A stretch of 64,000 bases of DNA from Annona cherimola (lineage: Eukaryota; Streptophyta; Magnoliopsida; Magnoliales; Annonaceae), in NCBI GenBank assembly GCA_030490835.1, contig CM059977.1:19635335-19699334 (forward strand). Direction: 5' to 3'. The translations under genes were made by a program, and so were the position numbers. Below are positions 11,085 to 23,485 of this stretch, piece after piece; positions within the stretch are counted from its first letter, which is position 1, and each line of letters starts with the position of its first letter. A model generated the notes under the pieces. The model searched no databases. It was not told the origin of the DNA and saw nothing but the letters and a program-made list of their open reading frames with translations.

Positions 11085-14000
11085 GCCAAGAAGTTTATAC
11101 ATATATTTTGTTCTTTCTGATGGAAATATTCCTAGTGATCATTCAATTTGTTTTCCAGGCTGAGGAAGATGAGAGGTATACCTTTACCTCATCAATGCTT
11201 AGCTTATTGGCTGAATTTGGCGTACGGCCCCATGCTATAAATGCTTCTGCTATCACTAATAGTACAAAGGTAGTAGCTACATTGTTAGCTCCGATGTTGT
11301 CCTCATTCAGTGGTTGCTATTTCAGTTCATTCTTCCGTGAATGGTGAATTTTCTGGTGGTCTTTATCAATTAAATCCCTTACCTCTGATATTCAAAATGA
11401 CTTTACTTTGGTCTAGAAAATCCAGAAGAGATTGAAGTCATTATTCGAAGTTTGAAAATAAATTATATCTGGTCTTATAGCTGTCCTTAGTTGTCACAGA
11501 AAATTCTCTGTTTAATTTAATTGACACCAGGTGATCAAATCAAATTCTGGGAACACAATGCTGCAATTGAAGTCTATGTGCGATGCTCATATCTTTATGC
11601 ATTTTTTTTAAAAAAAATATTTTTTAAAGTTTCTTGAGATAGCAATATTTGGTTGTCATTTTGTGATGTTGCTTGGCTACTAATCTTCCCCCCTTCACAC
11701 ACACGCGCGCGCACACACACCCCATTTCGACACACACACAGACATAGGTCTCACAATGTCCTGCATGCACACACTTATCATATGTGGTATCCTATGTTCT
11801 CACAATGTTTTAAATGTGTATAATTGTACATGCTTAAGTATTTTAGAATTACCATATTCCATTCTGATTCTGTGTAGGATTATTTTTTCTGCACAAAAAT
11901 GAATCAAATTGAACCTGATAATCTTTGCCCAATTGTTTTGCTAGTTAATAAATTCTTTTACGAATTAAACCTAACCTTTTAATTATTTTTTCTCCAGATT
12001 CTGTATCATGAATTGCAGTGGAAGATTAGAGCTTCTAATGTAAGTGTCCTTTCTGCTGATATTGCTCTCTAGCAATGTTCATAAACTTTTTAAACAATAA
12101 AAAATCTCCCTTCAGCATTCAAACTATATCCAATGGCCATTCTTCATTTGACTCACTTAACCATACCATCAAAAAAAAAGAAAAAAGAAAAAGAAAAAAG
12201 AAAAGGAATATCTGAACGACAGGTTACTGGTTGTGCAATTCCTATTCATTGGAGATATTTATTAGGAAAGTTGATTTTGCTTGCTACAGTCTAATGTTAT
12301 AGACATGAGTGATTTATTGGGGAATCGACCTGGGGTTATATCATCTGACAAAGGCCATCAACCGTCAAGTGCATTGAAAAGGCAATCTCAAGCGTCCATG
12401 GTATTGTTGGAAAGCATTTTTCATTTAAAAATTTTATGGGTAGTTATTCATTGGGACATTGTCTTGTGTAGGATCAGAATGGATTTGATTTTTATCCTTA
12501 CAATCCCTATCCAAATGGGCAAAAGCTGGAGTCAACATCTAAAGCTTCAAGATTCCTCTCTCATCCTGATATGATGTATATGAAAGATGGTCACAATGAG
12601 GCAGGTGCTGACATGCATCATCCATTTGTTTACGACAATCCAAAGGAGTTCGCATCAAATACTTACAAGTTAGTACATGATCAGACAGTTACAGTTATTT
12701 TTCTATTTGTTTTTATGAAGCATCTATTCTCTATTCTGAAATGGTGATAACGTCCAATTGTTGTTACTTTTGATGCTCTTGAGTGGATTGGCATTGTTGG
12801 ATGGGTCATTATTAACTAAAGTCTGGCGGCTTTCATTCTTTGCTTCGACAAATATCTTAATAAATTTTCTCAGGCTATTCCAGTGTGTTTCTATTTTTAG
12901 GGTGAATATGAAATTGTGACTAATTTTTTCCATTCTCCCCTCCAATTAGCATATCTTTTTAGACTGTTTCTTTGACTTTTTCCTTTGAAGTTATGCATTT
13001 GAATTAATGCTTTGGGATGGTCAGTGAACCACAGTTCCATTATCTAAGGTTCTCTGCTTTATACGTGACATGGTCTCATAATAGTGCAATCCATTATTAT
13101 TCAGGATTTTTGATAATGCTATTTGTGGATTATTTTCTTTAGCACCTGATGAATTATTCTCAACTTATTGGACAAAAATTCAAAAACAGGTCTTTTGTTG
13201 TATTCATTGTGAATCCTCCCTCCTGACTATCAGCTCGATATGGTAAAATAGATACAATTAGCGGATGCAGCAGACGTAGTATGTGGTCAGAATTTATTAT
13301 CTAGTTTTGAAACATGGAAGAGGTGGACCTGTATTCACTGTGAATTGTCCCTCCTGACTATCAGCTCGATATGGTAAAATAGATACAATTAGTGGATATT
13401 AATTGTCCGGGCCCTCTTCATTTTTAATTTCTTGATGGTTGATGGAAAATTCACTCAATCTATTGTATTTAATATTATTATTATTATTATCATCATGGAA
13501 ACCCTTTTATTCGTTTAGTATCAATGTATATGGGCCCCATCTACAAATGTGTAAATCCATATAATAAAATGATTTAATGCTGAATATTAATTTTGAAGTG
13601 GTATTTTCAGCATCTAAACCATTTAAAATATCACTAATATATGGATAAATGATTTTATGAAGTATTACTATATTCTAGTATATATGTGAATGGATCTGAG
13701 CATTTTCCCTATTTTATACATGAATGTACTTATTTTTTTAGCAAATGTGGCCTATGCATATATTAGATTTGGATGAAACTTGGTTCTTAGCTAAACAAAT
13801 GATGTGAAATACAATAAATGGATTGGATTTTATATTAATCATCAACATCTCAAAAATGGAGAGGGTGTTTCATGGGATCACTTCTATGAAACCCTGTTTC
13901 ATAGAAGTATTCCCCTTGGTTGTTTTTGCGACTGAAGGAAGGTTGCAGGTTTGAATAATGGGAGATGGCCTCTTTAAAATAAAGCACGGATAAGGCTATA

Positions 14001-17000
14001 TACATGGATGCCCCTCCCCAGGCCTTGCAATGCAAGGAGCTCTATGCATGGGGTTGGCCGTTTTATTTTTGAAACATGGAAATTAGTTTTTCTGGAAGTT
14101 AGTAATAGGTGCACTTTTGTAGATGAAAATGAACACTGACATTTCATCACAGAATGGCAGAAGGCTTAACTGGAATCTCATTAGAGGATAATTCTGGAAA
14201 GGCCATGAGTCAAAAAGCCACACCTGATTCTCAGTTTCAGATGCTGACCATGCATGAAGAGCTTGTATCATCTCCCTCAGAAGGTAGTATCTTCTTATGA
14301 TTAGATAAGGGATTTTCCCCCTTTTTGTTTGTTTATTTCTGGAAATTGAATTTTGCTGTTAGTTTTTCCAATAGGTGGTGGTCTCTTACCTGGTATAGAA
14401 GCATTTCAAATAGTTGGTGATGCAAAGCCTGGAAGTACACTGCAAGCATGTGGCTTTCCTGTACGTGGCACTTCTCTTTGTATGTTTCAGGTATTTGCTC
14501 TTTGTCCTGGTTTTTCTTTTTGTTCTTAAGCCTGGTTTCTTTTTGTTAAAGTTCAGATTTTCTGTCATTGATTATTTGTGTCTGCAAGCATGCTGTGTTT
14601 GTATAAAAATGGACTTTGAGGATGGTTGGGTTAGGTACAATGAGACGAATGTGTGTGTGTGTATATATATATTTATATATATGAGTAACGTGGGATTCAT
14701 GCAGTGGGTTCGTCATCTTCAAAATGGCACTAGGAAGTACTTGTGCGTGTCTTTATTTGGTACAATGGGATGAATATATAATGTGAGTAATGTCAGATTA
14801 TCTAACGTGAGCAACGTTGGATTGTATATGCAGTGGGTTCGTCATCTTCAAAATGGCACAAGGCAGTACATAGAAGGTATAACGTCCAGAAGAATTGTTG
14901 CCATAAACTTGATAATTACTGCTTTCTGAGACTTTGAATTTTGCATTTACCAATCCAGGAGCCACAAATCCTGATTATGTAGTTACTGCTGATGATGTTG
15001 ATAAGCTTCTTTCTGTTGAGTGCATTCCAATGGATGACAGTGGTCGCCAGGTATGGTGCTTGCTTCATGTCTAAAACTTTGCAAGCTAGAGTTGCTCCCA
15101 GTGTCATTCAGGGATTTTTAGAGATCTACTAGTCTTCATCATTCAACATGAAAGTGTAATGTCCAGGGGCAAATACACTGATGCAACAGGATTTTCCTGT
15201 CCAAGAATTTATTTTGGTCAGCAGGCCAAAAGCTAGATCATTGTGTCTGTTAGTTTTTTATGCTTCATAAGGATGCTTGCAAATTATTTCTAGTGTGTTT
15301 TTTATTTGTTAATTTATTCTGTGGCTAATGTTAAGACAAGTGATAAACCAAGGAAGACTTACATTAGGGCCCTGGAGTGAGATCCAGAAGAACTAAAAAG
15401 AACTACGGTAGAAGTTGTTGTTTCATATGATCAAAATAAACCACAAAACCTTGTCAAAGAAACATTTTACAATTTGTATTGAATTATTTCGAAATTAAAT
15501 ATCGGATTTGTTTATCTCTTTTTGATTGTCATGTGAGTGCAACTGCTTTGCTTTCTCATTATTCTGTAATCTCTTATCAAACATATTGCAGTCATGCATG
15601 TTCTCTCTCTCTCTCTCCAATTTTCATTTAAATATAGGGTTGGAAGTGAATTTTTTTTTTTTTAGTTCCATCTTAGCACCAGTACTAGAGATCAGTATTT
15701 GCAGTGTTGACACAAAAGCATATATTCTTTTTGCCAGTACTAGCATCAGTTTATAAAAAGGGACATGGTAAAATATTGAACAATTCTTAGTTTATGTTAG
15801 TTCAAAGGTGTTCATACTTCATAGTCAGTTTTCCATTGTTTTTTAAAATTTAGATATGCATTTATCTTCCTCAAGAATCCTACATTTTTCACAAGAAAAC
15901 CTATGTTCTCCATAATTTACTGTATTTTTTAAAAATAGATTATTGTCTTTATTTACTACTTCATGGACATTATTCTAGATCCCTGCTAACATGATTTTCT
16001 TCGAGTTCTTAAACCAAGTTTGACTGCTCCCAAGCTAACAAATTGAACTTTCAAGATAAAAAATTAAACATGTACAAATTAGATCTGCCAACAAACAGTT
16101 TAATTGTAGTTTTTTTAAAATATGTTTACTTTCTAGTTTCAGTTTGAATTTATATGGACTTCTCTTTTTATTTTATTTTTTGAATTCATAGCCATAAACT
16201 GATACTCTAAAGGACCTTTAGATGATGTTATTTGATATTTTGCTTTTTTTTTTTTTTTGTGGTCCTATTCAATTCTGATTTTCCTGAAAATTTGGAGTTT
16301 TGATTTGAACAAAATTTATAATGTTATCTGAACTTAAAGCAGAAACTAGATTCTGAAAAATATATTTTATTCTGAAAAAAGCTATTCCTCTATTCATTGC
16401 AAATTTGATGGAATTTCTTGCGAATATAATTAGCTGTTATTTCATCAAATCTGAACGTTTGATTTGAAAGAATCCCACATCTTTTGGTTGATTTTTACTG
16501 ATGAAACTAATGATAAAAAATATTTTTATTTTTTACAGTCTAAATTATTCTGCAGCTTTTGTCGAATTTGTTCGCTTTCATTTTAAATTTTTTATTTTCA
16601 GAAGAAAAACATTTGTTTGTCTTATTTCATTTATAAAGTTGTTTCCTAAATAAATTTTTAAAAATGATCTTTGTTATTTTTTGTATTTGCTGAGAAAGTT
16701 GCTTGGATTTCCCTTAATTACATGTACTTTGATTTCTTCCCCATCTTAGTATTAGTATGCAAGCAAAGAAGTCACACATTTCATTTATTTTAAGACAAAA
16801 AAAACTATCCCCAAAAATTTTCCTCGTCATTCAGGAATTTTCAGATGTCGCTAAGATTTCCTTTACTTATCGAGATTAGGACTACACCACTCAGGTGTTA
16901 GCCAGGAAGCTTGACTGGAAAGTTCTCTGTTCTCTACTTCTATAAATAGACATTCAGTTGGGTAACATGATAGGAATAAAGATATTGGGTATGTTGCAGA

Positions 17001-20000
17001 GAATTATTATTTATTTCTTAATTTTTTTTTATATTCGTTCTTCTTTATTTGATTTCATGAATTTCGTAGAAAATGTTCATGTAAGCATTTGTCTGTACAG
17101 GTTAATATGCTCATTCTCTAAATGAAGAAGTTGTGTGCTGTTTAGTGTTAGTCATTATTATATATATTTTTCTACAGGGCGAGTTAGTGAGGATTTTTGC
17201 AAATGATCAAAATAAAATAGCATGTGGTAAGTGCCTCACTCACAGATTGTTCAAATTTATTCTTTGGCAATGAAGAGCATGCACATCTTATTATGATTAT
17301 GGATGAAAGTAAACAAAAACAAAATAAGTAGGTCTTTTGTGGAGGGTCTTGATCACTACTGAAGTGAAACAGCAACAAAATGGATGCCTTTTTGTCTGAA
17401 ACTATGGAAACGATGTTTGAAATATAGTGAAAGGGAAACAGTGGTGTTGTTAGGTAGTTGAGACAAAAAATCACATGAAATGATGAGGAAAAAAAGGATG
17501 GACAGTGTGGAAAACTATTCCCTTTTTCGTTGTCACCAGAAGAAATACAAAAATAAAGCTCGAATCCAGAAAATACTAGTAGAAATAAGTACGTTAATTA
17601 TTGCATTCCTTTCAAATCAAAACAACTGAGAGAAAGGAATGGGAAGAAGTCAGTTGAATTGCTATTTTAACCTTTGTTTATGTCAGACTCTTGATCTAAA
17701 ACAACAAAAAATCCTCCATAGATGACATTCTTTTCCTTGTATTAATTTTGCCTATTCATTGGAAATTGAGTGATTGACGCTTGCAAAGAAATCATAAGAG
17801 AAGAGAAGGGAAATGAGGAAAGAAAGTAGGAAGATTTTTTTAATGCATAAAGAGATATCACCCTAATTAAGGTTCCCCTAAATAATGGTAATAAATTCAA
17901 TTGATGAATGTCAAAAATATCGTTTTTTTTTATAGATAGGATCTCCAAAATCAGAGGCAAACTGTTTCCGTACAATGATACTTTATCCTCTATGCTCTGA
18001 TAAGATAATAATGGCAAGCATGCTGATAACATATGCTGATTTACAAGCAGTCAAAAAATTAAAATTTTCTTTTAATAGAAGTGTAAGCCCTACTTAGATT
18101 GCACCCCCACATGAAATCTGATAAGATTTTGAATTTTTTGTTATGTTTTATTTTTGAAAACAAAAAAGGGACACAGATATATGCTTATAACAAAAAATTG
18201 CCAAATTTCACAAGGGGTGAGATCTAAATAAGGCACACACTTCAAAATTTAAAAAAATCTACTTCAAAATAAAAAATAAAAAAATCTTTTTTGGCCGCCC
18301 ATAAATCAGCCTATTTACAGGTGGCCATATGCGATTGGTGCCCTAAGGGCAATAATGGATGTTGATGATATTATTAAATTTGCAAACCTTGTGCTATGAG
18401 AGAGAACAGTCTCAAGCAGTCATGTCCTATTTAGAAATCTAGAATGGTTTCTTCTCGAATGATTCCGATGAAGATGTTAGAGATTGATTAAAAACTCTCA
18501 AAGAGCCATGGGCATTTTACTTCATGTGTATGTTTAAAAATGTATCCTGCCAAAAGCTTGTTGCCCCAGGCTGAAGTCTTCTGGTCTAAACTATATGAAG
18601 TTGCATGTTTTCACTTGCACACATTATCTACCTTCAAGGAATGAGCAACAATATTGTAGGTTTCTGCCTCCAATTAGGTTATTTGGCCACTATTCTGATA
18701 CGTATTGGTAACAGATGTGACAAAGGGACTGAAGGATAAATGGAGGGAGAAAGGGATCACGGAATTTCGATAGCAATAAAGCAGCCAGTCATGATAGTTT
18801 TTCCAATAATCATTAAGATTGAAGATAAATGAAAATGGAAATAGAATTGACTCCAAATTACTGGAACATAGGTGATATTATGTACCGGTGATTGATGGAC
18901 GAATTAGAAATCTTTTTTTGCAAATTATTAAATATTAATACTGCTGAATGACTTGAATTAACTATATTTTTCTTAATCAATTTTAAAATTGAATATGCAT
19001 GCAGATCAAGACATGCAGGATGTTATTGATAACCATATTTCAGCTGGTCGGGCAATATTTAATGTGCTGCTGTTGGTGAGTTGTTTTGATTTTTATTGTT
19101 AATTTTTGCTTTTATTAATTTTGGACAAGGATATAGCTGGACTGCTGGAGCCTAGGGGATTTACTCCACTTGTCTGTCCATCAATATGTCCAGCTGCTTG
19201 TTAAGGTTGCCAGATGTGTGATTGTGCCAAAAAAGACTCTTGCTTATCCGAGAAATTGAGAAGAATTTTCTTTTAGAAGGCCGTGGATTTGTTGAAATGT
19301 ATCGCCAGAACTATTTTTGAAAAAACCATGAGTTGTTGCTTTCTGTCTTCCTCTTTTTTTTTTTTGTTTTTCTTTTGGAGTCATAAATACTATAAAACTG
19401 ATCATCCAAACCCACCAGCATGATTCATGTGCACAAGTCCCTGAAAAATTTAACTATTGAACAAGTAATCAGCAAAGAGGAATTCATTCTAAAGATAAAT
19501 TACTGATACGACTGAAAATTCTATTCATTATCGATGATATAATTTCACATATTAGATGGCAAAATGATTTCAGTTACCAATTCTAGAACTAAATGTAGGT
19601 GCCTTCTCTATTTGTGACAAATGCTCTCTTTGACTGGATCTCTCTGGTGATTTCTTTCCTGGCTTATGTACCTTCTTTGCATTCATATTTGCCAGAAAAT
19701 TATTATTTTTATCTGTTCATGTTTTTAATATTATCCTAGCGCATGTTTTACAAAACAACATTTCCATTAAGATTTATCATCTCCAAGCTTCTCTATTTAT
19801 TGAAAATCTCTAACCTTGCTTCAACAGGAGGATTCTTCAGAAGGCTGGGAACCAGCTGCATTGATTTTGAAACGAACAGGCTACCAAATCAAGACCAGTA
19901 GACTGGATTTAGCTCCTAAGGAAGAGAAATACTCACCTGACCTATCTGTATGTGATCCTGAAATTGAACGTGTCATTTATATGGTCTAGTTATTTTGAAG

Positions 20001-21907
20001 ATCTTTAATCATGCCCTCGACTCTCCTGATGCCATTTCTTTGGTTATTCTTGCAGATTAAACTTCCCTGCGGGCTCTCGGCTCAGTTTGTTTTAACATGT
20101 GCTGATGGCATTTCTCTTCCATTTAGCACAAATAATGATGTTCGGTAAGACGTACAAAGCCATTTTTAGCTTGTAACTGTCATTTATTTATTTTCAGTTC
20201 TTTCCAGTTATCTTTGGGCTTGTAGATGACATTTATGCTGTTTCTTTTCTTCCTCAAATTTTATTCCATGGAAATTGTCTGACAAAAAAGTTTGTTTAAC
20301 CACAATATCCATACTAACACATCAGTGTCAAAAATCTGGTTCTAGTATGAGAATATTAATTAGTTTTGTTTGGATGGTACTTGATCATCCTGTTAATGTG
20401 TCTCCACTTATGTTATCACCACCACTAACATATCATGGCTTCCTAATTATCAATCAAAGATTTTGTTGGGAAGGAATTGTGGTATTTGCTGCTGTTGAAG
20501 GGAATTCCTGAAGCACAACAGCAGTAGCTTTTCTCTTGAAAGCACAATAGCAGCACTTTTTCTCCTATTATTTAGGTGCTTGCTGACATTATATATGATT
20601 AACTTGCTTTTGCAGCATGCGTGATACACTTGTGTTGACAATGAGATTCTTCCAAAGCAAGGTATTTGTCTTTATATATTATTGTTATTTATGCCTTAAC
20701 TTCTAGGTGGCTGATGCACAGAATTGTTACAGCTGTTTGCATTCAGAACTTTGATTGACATGGATTTACACCACTAGAATCTGACAATGAATGTTCTAAT
20801 CATTTCTAATAATTCTACACCATTTTGTCAGGCCCTCTATTATGTGCTAAATCACTGTGAGGTTAGTGAGATGCAAGAATCTTTGCTAGTTTTCGATGAT
20901 GGTAGTGTTGATGGACATGCTCTATGTAGCACATGCCCCAGTCAGGTTAAGGCTTTGATGATTACTATGTTGGTTACACTGTCATTTCAACTGGTGGAGC
21001 AACAAAACAATGGGGGGTTTTTGTTCTTATAGATTGACGTTTTTTTTCTAATCATTACTGAAGTAATCAGGGTCTTAATCAGTGTTTCTGTTTTAATTTC
21101 AATCCATATTTGTGGAAGAAGAATTTCGGTACAGGATATTCAGAAGGATGGATTGAGAAGCACACTTAGAATGTAAATTTTTTCAAAGACACGATCCTAT
21201 TTAAAGGATAGTGCATAACAAGAACAATGGCCGATAGCGAAGGAAACCAAAGTTCCATTTGCTATTCACGGCATAACTAGGTAATTCCATGAATTTACAG
21301 CAACAAACATTGACGATTCCAAGCACGCAACCGACACTGAACCATTACAACCATCCAGCAGTCCAAACATTGAGACTGCGATTGGTTTTTCACAATTATT
21401 ACAGACAATAAGTTCCATGATTCATGGCTTTCTGAAAAAGAAAAACTGTAATGTAGCTGTTTAGGAATGGAAAAAAACAGTGGGAAGTGACTTTGTGGGA
21501 AGGTTTTTCCGAAAATCACTTCTGTTAAGGTGCCTTGGGTAGAAGTTTTTTGCTGAATTATACAGTAGTTCTTCCCTTTTGGTTTGAGCATGACTTTGAG
21601 TATAAACTAACTTAACCTCAGTATGGCAGGGTCTGCTGCTTTTTTTATATATAAAAAATCGAATTTCATTTCTTATGAATGACACCTTGATAGATTGCAA
21701 TACGGCTGTAGAGAGGAGATTCCATGAAATCGTATTCGAGTTTCCAACTGACCAAATGGAATCAAGTGTCATAGCTTGCTATCATGATGCCTTAAATGTT
21801 GATTACTTTCTTAATCTGTGAATTACTTACGTTGTCAATGTATTCATCTTAAGCATTGTTACTTCTCATTGCAGGCTGTAGATGATAAGAGGAAAGGGAA
21901 AGCGTAG
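7441..21907 (+). CDS. Coiled-coil protein with C-terminal A9 (AIR9-type) domain
   Basis: The gene is assembled by GT-AG splicing. Exons: 7441-7459, 9698-9779, 10344-10422, 10516-10593, 10738-10797, 10901-11005, 11159-11269, 11998-12039, 12290-12400, 12472-12668, 14153-14283, 14375-14490, 14834-14876, 14959-15050, 17178-17226, 19005-19075, 19828-19947, 20056-20144, 20616-20661, 21875-21907. Phases agree at every junction, giving 557 aa. Exon 1 is inferred from phase; a more conservative start is the ATG at 9703 (549 aa). Residues about 60-145 form a charged heptad-like helix (FKAQQEEILVLREQI). The middle, about 190-340, is polar and probably disordered. From about 345 (GDAKPGST, CMFQWVRHLQNGTRQYIEGA, TADDVDKLL, ECIPMDDSGRQGELVRIF) it matches the A9 repeat of AIR9, followed by a conserved-looking tail containing RMRDTLVLTMR, possibly PH-like. 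AIR9 is a microtubule-associated protein; a cytoskeletal role here is inference. Transcript 3' end is probably near 22000. Confidence 0.75.
7758..7909. repeat. Tandem 76-bp duplication in intron 1
   Basis: The phrase starting ttgtttctttatgtacc at 7758 is repeated from 7834 with two or three substitutions; both copies end in 'gaattttag[c/t]agaataaat'. Near-identity indicates a fairly recent local duplication. Confidence 0.8.
8026..9690 (+). pseudogene. Run of broken coding-like fragments in intron 1, unidentified
   Basis: Several stretches read like protein on the + strand but are separated by stops and frame changes: about 8026-8230 (frame containing SSKIACFLDNIFHNSGRD), 9060-9170 (SIFDNIYLSSLRIKFNEEG), 9185-9297 (AEVDKISRARNLKSHTDERV) and 9304-9490 (AVIQQTWECVTELLKVTRQA). 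Base composition is higher in GC than the flanking intron. I do not recognise the family. They could be a decayed gene or retrocopy caught in the intron, or alternative 5' exons of the A9-domain gene. No continuous model could be built, and the evidence is only amino-acid composition and frame length. Confidence 0.3.
9800..10223. mobile_element. Palindromic MITE (CCGGTC-arm type) in intron 2, 424 bp
   Basis: This is a near-perfect palindrome. The left end reads gagcagtgatcttctacgac and the reverse complement of the right end gacgactgatcatttacgac. Each arm has an inner hairpin built from 'gaccggtcggaaatccgg'. The two halves meet near 10000 at 'gtattt...aaatac'. It is flanked on both sides by atatatata (9791-9799 and 10224-10232), a 9-bp duplication typical of Mutator-like elements, but the right side is a TA microsatellite, so the match is not decisive. 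It lies wholly inside the intron between exons 2 and 3 and leaves both splice sites untouched. Confidence 0.8.
10224..10256. repeat. (TA)n microsatellite
   Basis: About 30 bases of alternating A and T directly abut the right end of the palindromic MITE. Its length is likely variable between individuals. Confidence 0.85.
13201..13400. repeat. Direct repeat of about 68 bp in intron 10
   Basis: A phrase running from 'tattcattgtgaat' through 'ctgactatcagctcgatatg' to 'gatacaattagcgg' (about 13201-13266) is repeated from about 13332 with few changes. The intervening 60 or so bases differ. Confidence 0.75.
13470..13890. repeat. Dispersed repeat in intron 10, related copy at 39296
   Basis: Contains 'catctaaaccatttaaaat', 'gataaatgattttatgaagtatta', 'agctaaacaaatgatgt' and 'atggaacaacttctatg'-like phrases in the same order and spacing as the copy at 39296-39760. 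Shorter relatives are at 28792-29093, 45415-45672 and about 60230-60380. It starts with an ATT/ATC microsatellite. Non-coding, probably a MITE or its derivative. Confidence 0.65.
14634..14870 (+). repeat. Tandem duplication including an exon; upstream copy is dead
   Basis: Two adjacent segments beginning ggtacaatg (14634 and 14759) each run through an acceptor 'atgcag' into the same exon text, tgggttcgtcatcttcaaaa. The downstream copy (exon 14834-14876) is the one that fits the protein, encoding WVRHLQNGTRQYIE and followed by a GT donor. The upstream copy (acceptor AG 14703-14704, exon-like 14705-14740) reads WVRHLQNGTRKY, then diverges, has no donor at the matching place, and meets an in-frame TGA shortly afterwards. 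The intron part also contains a TG/TA microsatellite near 14650-14680. Confidence 0.85.
15051..17177. other. Long intron of the A9-domain gene, no insertion recognised
   Basis: About 2.1 kb of T-rich sequence with homopolymer T runs (for example 15650-15664 and 16245-16258). I found no terminal inverted repeats, coding remnants or RNA gene. Confidence 0.55.
17227..19004. other. Long intron of the A9-domain gene, no insertion recognised
   Basis: About 1.8 kb, AT-rich. Short open frames on the minus strand (for example 17184-17474 and 17742-18032) overlap the preceding exon or lie in intron sequence and show no domain. I treat them as chance frames. Confidence 0.55.
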
Positions 21908-22020
21908 ACCATTTTTTTCTCTCATTTTTGGCCCCACCTTTGTATAATATCTGTAGTCATTCTTTATCGTACGACTCAGTATAAAATAATGTAAATTTCT
22001 TGCAAAAATAACAGTTTCCC
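21908..22020 (+). terminator. Probable 3' UTR and polyadenylation region of the A9-domain gene
   Basis: After the TAG at 21905-21907 the sequence is T-rich with 'ttgtataatatctgtag' and 'agtataaaataatgtaaatt', which are plausible plant far- and near-upstream poly(A) elements. No single cleavage site can be fixed. Confidence 0.4.
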
Positions 22021-23285
22021 CCTCATTTTCTCCCTGTTCATTTAATTAAATTTTTTTTTTTTTTTTTTACAAGTTTGGTTTACTTGAGTTTTTTTTTAAT
22101 CCGCTAGAGTTCTCATCATTTTGTAGTGGACTTGTGATCGCTAGATCTTGCGGCTGAGGGCTGAGAAACAAATTCATAGAATCTACTGTACTCAAATAAT
22201 TGTATTAACCTTATTTATCAAAAAAAATATTGTATCAACCTTGTTTTAGATCTACCTTTTGCTTTTTGTCGTTGAACTGAGGCTGGGTATTTTGATTCCT
22301 GTTATAAAAAGAAAAAAAAACTTGATATCTGGGCTGGAGGAGTTGATCTGAATGATTTCTAGTATTTTAATTAAATGGTTGATGCTATATATTAATGATT
22401 AAATTGGGCTTTGCACAATTATTAAGGCAGCCGATATCAAATGGACGTTTCCGGTGCATTCGACAATCATTTCTCGCAGCAAGTAATATCTGTTCAAGAA
22501 GCAGCTGCGGTAAGTCTCTCTGGGCACATCGACAATTGATCAAATGTGCGTTGGACATACTGATCTAGTCATCTTGGTGGATCGTCACGAATAGGTTTCA
22601 TATTGAGCTCTTTGGACCCCGTCCAGTGGATTATTATTATTATCATCATCATCATTATTATTATTGGTACTACTGCGAGTACTCAATCCAAATCCAGCCT
22701 CTAAAATCATTCCAGCCCATAAATTACATGCAACCGTACGACTAGTAGAAACCGAAAGTGATAATAAGAAACACATGGGGTAGCAAAACATTTGTGCTGA
22801 AACTTAGAAGGGTAGTGACCTTATGTAACCGTTGCATCTTTTTTTTGTTTTTGTTTCAAGTAATGTATTTATTAAATCCATTTCACTTATGATATTCATC
22901 TGTGTATTTTACTCGTTTTTTTATGGGTTTGTATTTTACTCATTGAATCATAATATATGGATGAATAGGATAAAATGAATCATTACCCGTTATTCGAAAA
23001 ATTAAAGAAATATTTGGTCGAATATTATGATCATTACCTGAAATAAGATGAGGAGTTAGGGACGGTGAACGTCACTTTTTGGAGCCGGTGGCAACTAATT
23101 AGTGACCCGATTACGTAGTCTAAGCTTATATTATTAGTCTGGCCGACTCCACTTGAATGTAGGCATGCCTGTGAACCTGCCTTAGGGCAGCTGATTTGGG
23201 CGTTAATGACCGAAGTCTCGAATGCAACTCCCATCACCTGCAGAAATTGAAAATGCAATCAAGCAGCTGGTCTCTGCAAATCAAG
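22021..23285. other. Intergenic, no gene seen
   Basis: Contains an ATT/ATC trinucleotide microsatellite at about 22629-22665 and T homopolymers. Short frames on both strands have no supporting features. Confidence 0.55.
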
Positions 23286-23289
23286 GATG

Positions 23290-23485
23290 TGGTTGGGAAA
23301 GGAGAAAAAATGTTAATTTAAAACTTTTTAATTTCTATAATTAACTTAATTACAACCATTCATTTTTACACAATTATCCATATGACTAACTTATTTATTT
23401 TAACTTATTCTTTTTCCTTCTTAGTATTACCTTTATCATATTATATTATTTTGCAACTTTTACTCTTAATTTTTTTTTTTAATCA
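23290..23485. mobile_element. GGTGTGTTTG-ended MITE family, interior fragment
   Basis: Has the T/C-rich interior of the family ('aactttttaatttc', 'acacaattatcc', 'cttagtattacctttatcat') without recognisable termini. Confidence 0.4.

Noticed and set aside
11520..11580. Possible extra exon of the A9-domain gene ('caccag|gtgatcaaatc')
   Set aside because: No donor follows in a usable position and the flanking exons already join in phase without it.
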